Shown here one piece after another: positions 33,001 to 47,300 of a stretch of 64,000 nt of DNA (its first letter is position 1; every line of letters begins with the position of its first letter). The notes under the pieces were generated by a model. The model made no database searches. It was not told where the DNA came from and saw nothing but the letters and a program-made list of their open reading frames with translations. This DNA is from Sporopachydermia quercuum. Taxonomy: Eukaryota; Ascomycota; Sporopachydermiomycetes; Sporopachydermiales; Sporopachydermiaceae. The stretch is from positions 1,302,001-1,366,000 of the forward strand of contig BCGN01000002.1 in NCBI GenBank assembly GCA_001599295.1, in the 5' to 3' direction. The translations under genes were made by a program, and so were the position numbers.

Positions 33001-33926
33001 ATTTATTGCATAGGGTTTAACGCCCATACCTCGGAACTCCATGAGAGTAGCTCTTCTTTGGAAGACGACAGTTCCTTCAAACATAACAAGCATAAACAGT
33101 GTAAACAAGGAATAATACCAATACTCATCAAGTAGCCATAAGCCGACACAGAAGATTTGGAAGACAAAGAAAGGAGCAACAGCATGTTCTTTGAACAGTT
33201 CAGAAAATGATGGCACTGGGATATCAAATCTGTTTTTACCATACATTCTCATCATTTTCTCGGGATTTCCAGTCAATCCAACAGAATCCTGGAAATCTTT
33301 GATAGTAGGCTTTGAATCAACAAAGAATTCGGGCGGTGAGAAAGAATCAGTAGTTGCATCATATAGAAATCTCCTCTTTTGATAGAGAAAAGAGATTTGA
33401 GCTTCGTCATCTTCGAATTCATCACGGAAAATAGTACAAATATCACCAACTCCACAATTGGGTGCTGGCAGAATTTTGATCATATCAGCCTCATCAACAG
33501 AGTTTACTTTGATACCTTGGAAAGCAGCTTTGATGTTAATATTCCAGAATGGCATCAACCAAAGTAGCAATTGTAAAGAAACAATTGTTCCTAAGTAGAC
33601 AGTGGTCCATTCTCTTCCGTTTATATACTCTTCATAATGATTGACAAAAATGTGAAAGAAAAAACCGTATAAGAAGACGAATGGCCAAACATGAGGTCTT
33701 TGAATAAGAGGTCTAGGCTTTAGAAGCGTTGCTTCTACGATGGTTGGGTTTGGCACGAGCCTTGGAAGCTCAGCAGCAGGTTTGACCGCCCTAGAAAAAG
33801 AAATGTTAGCCGCTCAGCCAATTCAAATGTAGGAGGAAAGCCCCAGCGGTTCCATATAGCAGTATAATCAACAGAGAATAATAGTAATGATAAGCAGGCA
33901 GATCCAAGGGTAAATAACACATACAT
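30058..33926 (-). CDS. SPF1: ER P5A-type ATPase Spf1, start codon split by an intron
   Basis: Spf1 is the ER P5A ATPase (ATP13A1) that removes misinserted tail-anchored and signal-anchored helices. Exon 2 (33790-30058) carries nearly all of the 1244 residues (Saccharomyces: 1215). It has no usable ATG in its first 100 bases: ATLLKPRPLIQRPHVWPF is preceded only by an open frame back to a TTTTTCTAG acceptor. The donor GTATGT at 33924-33919 directly follows AT at 33926-33925, and splicing yields ATG GCG GTC AAA, so the start codon is AT|G. The intron is 134 bases with branch GGCTAAC. Domains: N-terminal hairpin of two membrane spans; actuator loop MLSGEST; phosphorylation motif CFDKTGTLTGEDL; MITGDNPLTA; hinge MCGDGTNDVGALKQADVG; six C-terminal spans. 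The region IIITSVVPPELPMELT is the P5A signature in span 4. Confidence 0.95.
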
Positions 33927-35435
33927 CTTAAAGTAGGTTCCAGGGTTCAATCTCTACTGGTTATTTGAAAACAATAGTCAAAAATTCAATAGGAATATCA
34001 GCTGGTGGAGTTTCAGCTTCTAGGTAAAGTGAAGAGATAAATGGAATGGCTGTTGATGGAGCTTGAAACAATTATTTGAAAGGTGTTCAGAATGACAGAA
34101 AGGCGACCGAACTGATGGAAAATTTGATTGAACGCTGCATGCAGTAACGATGCGGGAATATGCATGAATATGCATGAATATGCAATTAAAGACACAAAGA
34201 ATTTTGGGGGTGTACACGAGACAAAATAATTATTAATAGAGTTAGACTTTAGAGCATGCTATTGCATGATGGTACATTCACAGTGGTGTATGACATCTAG
34301 TTGTAATTAGCAATTTTGGGTTAGAGATAGATTAATGGTGGAATGGACTATTGCTCAGTAAGAATGAAACTTTATTGGATTGTGATAGGGAAGGCAGAAA
34401 ATATTGTGAATGAATGAAAGAATTAATGTGAAAGATTGGTTAGTCTATCGTAATTGACTAGGTAAATGGCTCCATTGAGACTGTCATCTTGAAGTAGTAT
34501 ATTATTTTCGTCGAATCACATACTGAGTGACATGATCTAGTTTAGCATTTAATCCATATGTAAAAAGTTTCAGTTTCTACAGACGCATAGTGATCACGAC
34601 AGAAAGGCTGACCAAAAATTTGAGACTAACACATTTGGGGAACGCATTTGGGGCTTGAGACTCGTTCAATGAAACTGACTAGAACCTTTACATAATTCCT
34701 GAACAGCTAGAGGGGAATTGATACTTTAGTACTAAACCATGTCTTTTGTTGATTCTAATTAACAAATAATGGATTCTAATTGATCATGAATTCATGCAAA
34801 AGTTACTATTTTCACAGCATTCCTGATGACTAACCTAAACTACCACTACCACAGCACACATACAAAAAAATGTGATTCTTTTCTTTGCTTTTCTTTTTCT
34901 CATTACTCTACGGCGTAACTACCATCATTATGTATCAGGTTCAACCAGTTCCCACCTTCTCTCTTTCGACAACAGTCTTTTGCAGGCACTTTCTCAAGCC
35001 ACGCTAAGAACATCCTACTGAAATAAACCTTATTTTGTTAGTTCCAAAATATGCAGGTACAGAATTTAAAGTTGTTCTGTTACTGATTCTTAAATAACCT
35101 TTTTCGCTGAAATTGTTATGAAACTGATTCGAAATCAACATTCAATATGATTGTCTTCCTACAAGAAGGATTTACAATTACGATAATTTAAACATAGAAG
35201 ACATATATTAATTGCAACAGTAACGATTAAAATGACACCCAAATGAAAACAAAGAAATGAAGACAAAATAAAAAAGAGAAGAAATCAAGTATTAGATATT
35301 AATCAGTAAATCGATCAGTTACTCCCCGAGAACGCCTACCCAAGCAACATATTTATCCCATTTATTATACAACCAAAACCTAAGATTTACCATTTAAACC
35401 TTTATAACCAGCCAGTTTTCTCGAAAATTCTGGCA
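33927..35435. other. Intergenic region
   Basis: About 1.5 kb: SPF1 promoter and 3' flank of the zinc-binding regulator gene. It contains three tandem GAATATGCAT/A words at about 34154-34185. No gene seen. Confidence 0.6.
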
Positions 35436-36956
35436 TTATAATCTGCAAACACCTGGCTTATTTGCATGCTCTTTATAATGTCTGAAGTATGGCGTATAAA
35501 TCTGCTTAGCAGTTCCAAACTTGGCTTTCATTTCTTTTCCACATGAACAAGTGATCATGATCTTTTCTTTGTTAACGACAACAACCTTATCAGGTTGTGG
35601 AATAAGATTTCCAGTTGCTAAAATACCGTGATTTAATCTCAAATGATGGTTATAGTTATTCATGTTTCTTTTGAAGTATTGTAATCTTCCGTTGATCCTT
35701 GGGCAATATCGACAAGAATCTGCATTCTCATTGCCGATAGTTTTGGAGAATTGAGGAAGAAACGGATGAGCTTTGAAAAACTCTTCTGGTCCCATTTTTT
35801 CTAAATCGTCATAATGTCTTGGTTTAACTCCATCATCCAATAATTCTAAATCAAAATGACTCTCATTAATTATCCTGCAAGCAGAAATTGGAGGAACTCC
35901 TTCGGGTAGTGAATAATGATGGTTATGATTACGCTTAGGACCATTATTATTACTATCAATGCTGATATCAACATCGATATCAATATCAGACTCTTCAGTT
36001 CCATTAGAGCCATACTCATCACTAGAAATACTAGTGGAAGGGTTTATATTCAAGTTTCCATCTGTGTTGTTACTATCATAACCTTTCAAAGTCTGAATTT
36101 GCTCATTGACAATATCAACCGAAGTAGGGAATGAGGTGTTGGAACCTTCAGCACTATTTCCAGAGTTCNGAGTTAAATTGCAAACACGACCGCAGCCTGC
36201 TAGAAATTCATTGAAATCGTCAGAATGGCTTATTTCAAGAAGTTGATTGTTAGTTAAAGTTCCCTCTGAAGTGTTATGACCATTGGGAGACTCTGTTAGC
36301 TCTTGGGCATCAAATAAATCAGATTCTGGTGATGATTGCGATAAGTTTCCAGGGCTCATGAGAAAATCTGCTTCATCTGTATTATTAGAAGCTTGTAGTT
36401 GTTCTAGAGTTTGACTTTGAACATGAAGCTTTCTTGGATCAACTGTCGATGAGTAGTAGTCATTGGTATTCATGAGCACATCTTTACCAAGAGTGTTGAA
36501 TGCAAAGAAAACATTCTTTTCAATGATCTCAGTGTTGATGGTAGTATTATTAGTAGTAAAGTTATTGTTACTAGCTGGATTATCAAAAAACATGGAAACA
36601 TCTTTAGCAGAACTCTCAGTAACTGAAAGATCAAGGAAATCAAATAACGATCTATTTTCAGTAATTGGTTCTTGGTATGAAGAAACTGCATTAGAAGTTT
36701 CAAAGCTTGGAAGTGAAAGTTCAGAAGAAGATCCGTTTGAAACCTGTTCTTGAATTTGAGGACTTTCAACTGTTGTGGAGGCTTGATTGGCAAATGGACG
36801 CGATCCAGTCAAGTCTTCTGATAAGAGATCATCAGCATCAAATACGAAAACCTTCAAAAAGTCGAAATCGGTTTTACTTTCATAAAAGCCGACTTCTGGT
36901 GGGATCAAAGGATCTCTTTGCTTGAAAGCAGCAGAGGGAACTTGAACTTGAGACAT
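35436..36956 (-). CDS. Putative regulator with C-terminal zinc-binding domain (DUF4451/Rua1-like)
   Basis: A 506-residue protein from the ATG at 36956 (the frame stays open 23 codons upstream without ATG). The first 370 residues are low-complexity, rich in Ser, Asn, Asp and Thr, with acidic patches typical of activation domains. The last 130 form the only conserved part: PEEFFKAHPFLPQFSK, then CRYCPRINGRLQYFK, NYNHHLRLNHGI, then ITCSCGKEMKAKFGTAKQIY and FRHYKEHANKPGVC. The spaced Cys and His pairs suggest zinc binding. This resembles the fungal DUF4451 domain known from Rua1-type regulators; I am only moderately sure of that name. One N at 36170. A decayed copy lies just upstream at 38092-38500. 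Confidence 0.65.
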   Translation of the reverse strand: MSQVQVPSAAFKQRDPLIPPEVGFYESKTDFDFLKVFVFDADDLLSEDLTGSRPFANQASTTVESPQIQEQVSNGSSSELSLPSFETSNAVSSYQEPITENRSLFDFLDLSVTESSAKDVSMFFDNPASNNNFTTNNTTINTEIIEKNVFFAFNTLGKDVLMNTNDYYSSTVDPRKLHVQSQTLEQLQASNNTDEADFLMSPGNLSQSSPESDLFDAQELTESPNGHNTSEGTLTNNQLLEISHSDDFNEFLAGCGRVCNLTXNSGNSAEGSNTSFPTSVDIVNEQIQTLKGYDSNNTDGNLNINPSTSISSDEYGSNGTEESDIDIDVDISIDSNNNGPKRNHNHHYSLPEGVPPISACRIINESHFDLELLDDGVKPRHYDDLEKMGPEEFFKAHPFLPQFSKTIGNENADSCRYCPRINGRLQYFKRNMNNYNHHLRLNHGILATGNLIPQPDKVVVVNKEKIMITCSCGKEMKAKFGTAKQIYTPYFRHYKEHANKPGVCRL

Positions 36957-38091
36957 TCGTATCAGAGTGTTTCTTAAGCTTAGAGAAGACTTGAGAGTAG
37001 ATTGTTTAACTTTGATGAGGTTCAACTATTTGATAGTAAGTACCTAAAGTTTTATCTTGATTAGAACTAATTGGCTTCCAATAAAGATTTGCTTGTAAAT
37101 AAGAAACAAGAGAAAGCTTTCTGAAAATAAGAAGAACACCATTGCAAACTAGCTACTTTCGAAAAGCAGGGTAAAGGGTGATTCTAGTTGTTTAAATAGT
37201 TTTCTATTTGTAAGGGTGAAGGATGAAGAGAACAATCAAAGATCAAAGCACTATCAAATGAAAATTTTTCACCTCAAGAGAGCCTGACAATGAGAAAGAA
37301 GTATTTGGAATGAGTGAAGAACACGCTAAAACCCGTCAAATTGTATCAAATGTGTCAACTGTGTCAATTGGAAAGAAGTTTATTCTAAAGTTGACTACCT
37401 CTGTTCTTGCTGATTTCATTTGAATCATTTCAGTTCTTAAACTGGAAGCAAGACCGTTAATGATAAGAAATTCTAGTGTATTTGATGGAAAGAAAGTTCA
37501 AATGGCAGACCAAATATTCATTTGAAGTTTGATTTATTTGGCTGTAGTGAAATAGAAAGAAGAACTTAAATTGATATTTGTATGGGCAGGCCACTATTTA
37601 AATTTTAGCAATTACACTGTACTAAAATTAGTTTCAGTGTAGAAACCTTATTGAGGCTTGCAAACTTGGGGAGACACCAGAAGAGATAAAGTGTAGGGTT
37701 TTGCTATTGGAAGATATAACTACCATGCTTAGTTACAGTGAAATTATCACCAATTAAAAGTAGAGATTTTATTATTTATTTTTTTACGTGCTGTCAAATG
37801 GTTCTAGTTAAGCAAGCACAAAAGAACATTCAAGAAAAGAGCGTACTGAAATAAAAATATTCAAATGAGGAAAAACTCTGTCAAACTTAAATCCTTTAAA
37901 CTTCATTTTAGCCCAAACGTTAATTTGCCTGTCATCATAAAGTATTCCAACTGCCTATTCGTAATTGATCCTCCTCTTACAGCAATAACAGCACTATAAC
38001 AAGTTTTTTAGTATTTACACTTGCNAGTACTTTCAAAAATCAAAGTGGATTGAAGGGTGTTGTTGATTCAGCGACTTACTCATTAGCATGA
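36957..38091. other. Intergenic region, promoter of the zinc-binding regulator
   Basis: AT-rich, about 1.1 kb, between the intact regulator and its decayed copy. I see no gene. One N at 38035. Confidence 0.6.
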
Positions 38092-38500
38092 ATGGAAACA
38101 AACGCACATCTTTCTCAAAACTCTGTTCTTTCTTTATTGTGTCCGATGCAGGCAGAATATGCTTTTGACGGTGTTGAAATTTTGCCAAAATATTTTTCAT
38201 TACAATTAGAAATCATGATAAACCTCTGTTTTCACTTGCTTAGTCTTAATCTGCGGTGGAATAAATGTCTCACTTACTAATATATCATGCTGCAATCTCA
38301 GATGGTGATTATAGTTATTATGACTTTCTTTATAAAACACCCAAGTCTTCGTTTCGGGAACAATAACTGCAATCAAACTTCAGTAATTCCTTCTTCATTA
38401 ACTCTTGTATATTTCGATACAAAGGGTTTCTTTNAAAGAACTCTTTCCTTGTAACTTGAAATTCACGGCAAAACCTCAGATAGATTCCACAAATTGTCAG
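38092..38500 (-). pseudogene. Decayed tandem copy of the zinc-binding regulator gene
   Basis: On the minus strand the C-terminal domain of the gene at 35436-36956 can be followed in pieces: KEFF..NPLYRNIQ (intact copy: EEFFKAHPFLPQF), then FDCSYCSRN (SCRYCPRIN), then after a frame change NNYNHHLRLQHDIL (NNYNHHLRLNHGIL), then after a stop a segment YFGKISTPSKAY...GHNKERT (AKFGTAKQIY...RHYKEHA). Order, strand and spacing agree with the intact gene. There are at least one frame change and several stops. No clear match to the long N-terminal part is visible further upstream (38500-40000). One N at 38434. Confidence 0.8.
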
Positions 38501-40681
38501 TTGAATAGACACTTTTTTATTCATTTATGCATTTACTTAAATAACAAGGCTCTAGATGATCGCAAGTGAGCAAATTCTTTGGTTCAACTAATGTTGAAAA
38601 GAGTGTGATAAGGTGTTGGTGATACATCTGAATTACTGCTGTTACCAACAGTCATTTTCATTTGCTGATCCAACGAATCGCCCTTAGATTATTTTGAATT
38701 GAGATGGTTTTCGCACTATACTGGTTTTACTTATCCTTTGAGTTGTATTTAGGAGCTTTCTTCTTCTTTTCTATGAAATTTCGTTTGAATCATCAGAACT
38801 ATTTTCAGAACGAGAAGAAACATTCTTAGTACTATCAGCATTCTTTCTATTCCAAACATTTAAGATACCATTCGAACTATATGATAATCAAATGTAACTT
38901 GAAATCTCCATGGTGGCGATCAGTCTTTCGGGGGTTCTTTTCTAATTGCATTGCCATTAATCGCAATCATAAGAATCAATATCGAGAATCTTAGAATGAT
39001 CAATACATTCGAATAAACTTGAAGTCAGTCTTTCTTTGGAACTTTTAGCATCAGTTTCTAAACTTTTGTCTGAAGTTGAATGATTAGACGAATACTAAGA
39101 AAGCTCTTTTCAGTTGAAGTGGAATAGTTCCTGAATACTGATTGAGTAATGGTTTGAAATAAAATCTGTACCCGAAGCCTAAATTAGAGTTACATCAAAA
39201 TTAGAATGGTGACCCGATATGGAAATAAAATTAGAGTGGAGCTTCAATAGTAAACTTATTTTCTCCCCCTCTTTATAATGCAGATCCGCAGTACCAGTAT
39301 CAATCAATGTCTGGTAACCGTTTAGCTAATGATTTGCTGATACTATTTTCAACTGTTCATTCAGTGATTAGATTTTATTCTCATTCAAGAGAAAACTCTT
39401 CCTACTCTCTGAATGCGTTAATACTAATAGTCGGGGAATCACTGCCAATACCATTAATATTTCCCTAACAAAGATTCTTTGGTTCTAAATTCATTGTTGA
39501 TAATGACAATTCCAGTGCTTTCTCTAATATTTATCTTTATTTATTTCTTGGGCAATCTTCTTCTGTTTATATTTATTATACTTCATAGAAGTCTGTTAAA
39601 AGCTACCATTATCATGTATCCCAGTATTACCTTGTACTATTTTCTCCTCTTTTTGTTCCAGGAAAGTATTTGCACAATCTTCAATATTGGAAAAAACCAT
39701 AATTATTGCCATCAATTTTCTGCTTGCCTTGCAACTTCAAAGAAAATTTTTTTGGTTGTTCTTTTGGTGGTGACCTTGATAAATATGTAGGGATTTCTTC
39801 TGGCACATCTATGGCTCTTCTTTTGATACTGATCTTGATACTATTCTGAACTAATTGATACGTCCACTTTCTAAGGAGTACTCACATTTACCTCTATTTT
39901 GCTGGCTTTTATTGACTTCTTTCTTTTTTCGATTTTCCCTTCTCGTTTTCTTTTGAGTCTTTTGCAGATAAGGTTAAGTATTTGTACTTTGATAGAAAGA
40001 ATTAAAAGGAAGGAGTGATGGAAAGTGAATGATGGGAGGTTGTTGTCGAAAGTAAGGAAACTCTTGTTAAAAAAGATCTAGGAAGAGTGTCCAGTCTCAT
40101 ATTTGTTATGCCAAATTCGTGTTAAATCAAGAGCATCAGATCAAAAAGTATAGATCTTGATGAGATATTTGCGGACATTAATAATTTGTACTGTAATTGC
40201 CTAAACTCAACTTTTTTTCTTTTACTGTAACTAGCTTAACCTTATTGTTTTTTAAGGTTTAGCTTCTGAAAAAGAATATTCTTTCAAATTTTATTTTCCT
40301 GTCATTCCATCAAACACTCATTTTCATTGTTCACTCATAAAGATTCTTCTATAATTTCCACTCAAAACTTTTCATTGTTTTTAGTATCTCCAACATCAAC
40401 ATAGAAACTACAATTCTTTTTGAATACGATATATATATATATATGTAAATCTATTTTTATTCTTTGTGGAACTTCTAAGAATAGGAAACAGGAACACCAT
40501 TCACAGTTACACTACATTGGNATTACCGATTGTTCTATTATTCTATTACCAACTGAAAGAAAACACTTATTAAATATCTATTACATTTTTAACTATAAAC
40601 CTCAGCCAGAACAATAAATTAACAAACGAATACACTTTACTTTACTTCAACAGAAAATCATTAATCCAAGCAACCTAAATA
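38501..40681. other. Long gene-free region upstream of the decayed copy
   Basis: About 2.2 kb, AT-rich, only short frames rich in Phe, Leu and Ile. It may include the eroded N-terminal part of the decayed regulator copy, but I could not align it. An (AT)n tract lies at about 40430-40444. Ns at 40521. Confidence 0.55.
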
Positions 40682-43376
<2,695 letters not shown>

Positions 43377-44383
43377 TTTGATTCAAAGTCTCAGGTTGAA
43401 TAACGATGAAAGATTCCTTTCCTATTCGCTCTTGTTGATACTTTTGCTGTACGCGAATGGAAATGAAGAATTGCGAGAAAATAGTGGGAAAACTGAATAG
43501 AAAATGAATAGAAGTTATGTTATGTCCAACTCTTGATTGACGCTTTATACAAGACAAAAGTGTAAATGTGACCAGTCAACTTTGTTTAACTTGCTTAACT
43601 TGCTTGGAAAGAACAGATGAGCGTTAGGAATAAAAGATAAGAAGGTATCAAAGGCAATCAACAACAGATGATAGAGATACTTTGAGACTGTTGACAGAAC
43701 TTGAAAAGAAATAAGAGAGAAGAAGACGAACAGAAACACTAACAGAAACAGTTGAGAGCGAAGAACCAGAAGACTCGAAGGAGGTGAACGTGCAGTATGT
43801 AGCGTTTCTCTTCCTATTTACTAATTTGTGTGTGGGATATAAAGTTTTAGCTAAAGTTTCGCGCGTAGATGGAGAAGATAGTAAAGGTAGAGAAAAAGAT
43901 ACTTTGAAAGTTGCTGAGTTAATAGGTCTTATACATTTTATTACTTCGTTGATTGAAAATTTACAGGAGAACGCGTATTTACGCGTTTGAGTTTGAAAAG
44001 TTAAAGCGCGACGCGTTGTANAATCTCCATTTTGGTTACTTATATAAGGTTAAGCTTTTAGTTAAAGTTTTATATTATATTTCCCTTTTGAGAGCTTAAA
44101 ATTGTACATGTAAATATACANCAAAATATGCAATATTATGCATACATTGCAGTGATACTAATTAATGTCATGACATTAAACCGTTATTCTTAAGCTTAGA
44201 GAACACATGTAATTTACATAGTATCCATATAGTATTGTCTTACATGTAGGGGTATTCTCTGTCTATATTAAATCCTTCTCATTCTCCCATCCTCTCTGTA
44301 CCAAGCATGGATCATTCGTCAATCAATACAATTAACTGCCAGCCATTTAACTCTTCAAAGAGTCTACAGCATCTCAGCCCATT
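43377..44383. other. Intergenic region between BCK1 3' end and MCM3 start
   Basis: MCM3 promoter. It carries the MCB/SCB cluster at 43857-44016 and, at 44128-44152, the words ATATGCAA and TTATGCAT. A plus-strand frame at 43784-43990 has no ATG and was not called. Confidence 0.65.
43857..44016. promoter_or_regulatory. Cluster of MCB/SCB boxes upstream of MCM3
   Basis: Three perfect ACGCGT boxes at 43971-43976, 43981-43986 and 44011-44016, plus an SCB-type TTTCGCG at 43857-43863. ACGCGT is the MBF (Mbp1-Swi6) site of G1/S genes. They lie 480-640 bases upstream of the MCM3 ATG. The gene on the other side, BCK1, ends here, so MCM3 is the only candidate target. Confidence 0.6.
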
Positions 44384-47300
44384 TCAGTACTTCAGCCTTC
44401 TTTCCATTTTATTCCCATTGTCTTGAATAAGCTTAGCAAGCTTTGTTTTCTGAAAGTTGAATGATGGATCAACTACACACATTGGGTCATTTAGTAGTTC
44501 TTTTGCTGTTGGCCGTTTCTCNGGATCACTGGAATTTCAATGTTAGTAATCAGACTAAATAGCACTACATAGTAATCAAACAGTAATCAAATATTTACAA
44601 CAATAAATGATCAGCCAATCCTTCTTTCCCCTAGCAAATATACTTACATATTACAACACTCCTGAAGAATGAAGTTCTGAGCATCTTTCGAAACATACGG
44701 AAGAATATCAGAAGGAATTGGTGGTCCCCGCTTTTCACTAGCAACCATAAACATGGCACTGAGAGCTTCTCTCTCCGACCAAGGTCTTCTACCAGCAAAC
44801 ATTTCTAGAACGACACATCCTAAAGACCAGATATCAACTTTAGCGCTGTAGCCTTGTTTTTGGTCGTTTCTTACGCTATCCATGACTTCAGGGGCCATCC
44901 AGAAGATGGATCCTTGCATGAATGAGTTTTCTTCATCGGCATAGGCGTCTCCTATAACGGGAAAGTTAGTGGATGAATTCAGATTCCGGAGGCGGAAAGC
45001 ATAATTGATAGGCTTTAAATGAGGTTTCAAAGATAATTAATACGTACTGCTTCTTTTGGAGATACCGAAATCGGTAATTTTGCACACCCCGTTCAAATCG
45101 AGTAATAGATTATCCGCTTTTAGATCCTATTGTGGTTTTTGTTAGTACACTAATTGTGGTTCAAAATGACTGTTAGCCACAGATAAACTGGAAATGATCT
45201 CAGTAGAATAGAAACCAATAAACCTGAAATCATAGCATAAAAATAGTCTCCAATTCGCTCCGGTATCATTCCCATTTCCCTGTTCCCATTCCCATTCCCA
45301 TCCCCATTTCTGTTCCTTCTGTATACTTACTCTATGCAGAATACCATTAGCATGCAAATATGCCAAACCTTTCAACACCTGCGCTAATAAAAACCTAATC
45401 AAGCTCTCATCAAACCTTCCATAAGCCTTTATGCACGTTCCAATTGACCCTCCAGGAACGTATTCTAGAAACAAACTATAAAAGTTGTCCTTTTGTTCGA
45501 AACCTAAATACTGGACCACGTTCACGTGATTCAAATCCTTTAAAGTTTCAACCTCGGACGTTAACGCATCAACTAAATCGGCTACTCGGCTTCTCGCCAA
45601 CGGATGTTTGGGAACCTCCACCTGTTTTACTGCCATCATTTCACCAGTAGTAATGTTCATGGCAATGAACACTTTAGCAAATGTCCCTTTCCCTATTAGT
45701 TCACCTTTCACCCAAGCCATTGGCCTGTCCTTGGTATCTGTTGTTGTGAGCAAAGCTGTGACTGCGCTTTTATTCTTTGTATCGTTTGGTTTCACTTCAA
45801 TTACCTTTTGGCCCCATAGTTTTGTACTGGTGCGTCTAAGGATAGCACCCGAAGAACCCGGCAAAGGAGTGCTTGCCATAGTGATTTTCCGTCTTGCTTC
45901 ACTTGCTTCTCTTGCAACCACGCGTATACTTTTCATTCTCCGATGTAAGCCGGTATTATTTCCGGTATTGGCGGGTTTGTCTTTATTCCGAAGTTTATTG
46001 TTGATTAGGTGATCACTACTATTATCTTCTCCAGGATTTCCCAGACCGGAATCCATGGAAGTATTGCCCGAGTTATTATTTGCGCTTTTAAGGTTCAGCT
46101 TCCGTTTATTCAAACCGTCCATTTTAGGGGAAATGGGCGAAGGAAGCAGTCCTTCTGCCACAATTGGTTGATCCAGATCCGTATCAGGAAAGAACTTTTC
46201 CAAATTCTTATATAAAACGTCTTCTGAAGGTCTCATTGCCCAATTACTACTTTCAAGTGGAGTCACTTCATCTCCTCCGGTTTTATGATTTCCGCTATTG
46301 TCAGAACTAGCGGTGCTGCTATTACCATTGTTGCAGCTATTGCTATTACTATTCCTATTACTATTGCCATCTTCTCCGTCTNTTACCCTCGCAGGGCTTG
46401 TCACTACAGGCCGTTTAGCCCATAGGCCATCATCGGATTCATCAGTGGAAACGCCTTCCGAACCGTCGGATTCCTCATTGGGAACGTTATCAAAGTTAAT
46501 TTCGTTTTCCCTAAACTGTTCGTCTGTTGGCCGTTCTAGGGTACTAACGAATCGTTTTGAACTTTTGCGGCGAACGAAGTTATCGCTATAGTTTCCGCTT
46601 CCATATTCGCTCCCCCTTTCGGGTTCTGAGTTACTACTTCCGGCAGTAGACACAACTGTGGCTGAGCTAGTGGTGCTATTACTGTTCATAGAATGAGTAG
46701 CTTTCAGATTCTGGTTTCCAGGNAGCCTTGGAGGTGGAGGGGGTGCAGCCCGCTTGGCTATAATACTCTTATCCTCATAAGGCGATAATCTTCGTTGGTC
46801 AAAGTCGATTTCCTTCTTTCTGAGTACTCGGAAGGATTCATTTCCGGTAGGAGAATGTGTTTTGGTTACCTGCTTGATGAGAGAAGCGCCTTGCTCTTTC
46901 AGCTGTTTCGTGGTCATTCCNGAGCTTGAGGAGGGGAAGGGAGTTAATTCGGCCGAGTTATGGTGTTTTCTGGCTGCTGTGGCAGAGTTGGATGCTTGGC
47001 TGTCAAAAGCGGAATGGCCAGATATGGCTTGACTACCTGGTTTAGAGGCTCCATGAATTTTGTTGTTGATAGCGTTAACCAGCGTTGCCGAATTAGGAGC
47101 TTGCGGCGGTTGTGGTGGCTGTGGCGGTTGTGGCGATGGCGTATCTTCGCTACTTCCAGTAATAGCACCACTATTTTCGCCAGCATTACCGCCTGCACCG
47201 CTTCCTGAGCCCCAAGCACCCTTCGGAGGCTTCTTCTGTAACCCGGCTTTATCCCGCTCACTCCTATCCGAATTTCCTTTATTTCCATANGTCTTATAGT

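Noticed and set aside
33942-33960. GGTTCAATCTC, which fits a tRNA B box
   Set aside because: It lies in the SPF1 5' leader, without an A box at the right distance and without a cloverleaf.
43784-43990. Plus-strand frame of 68 codons in the MCM3 promoter
   Set aside because: No ATG, no family, and it overlaps the MCB array.
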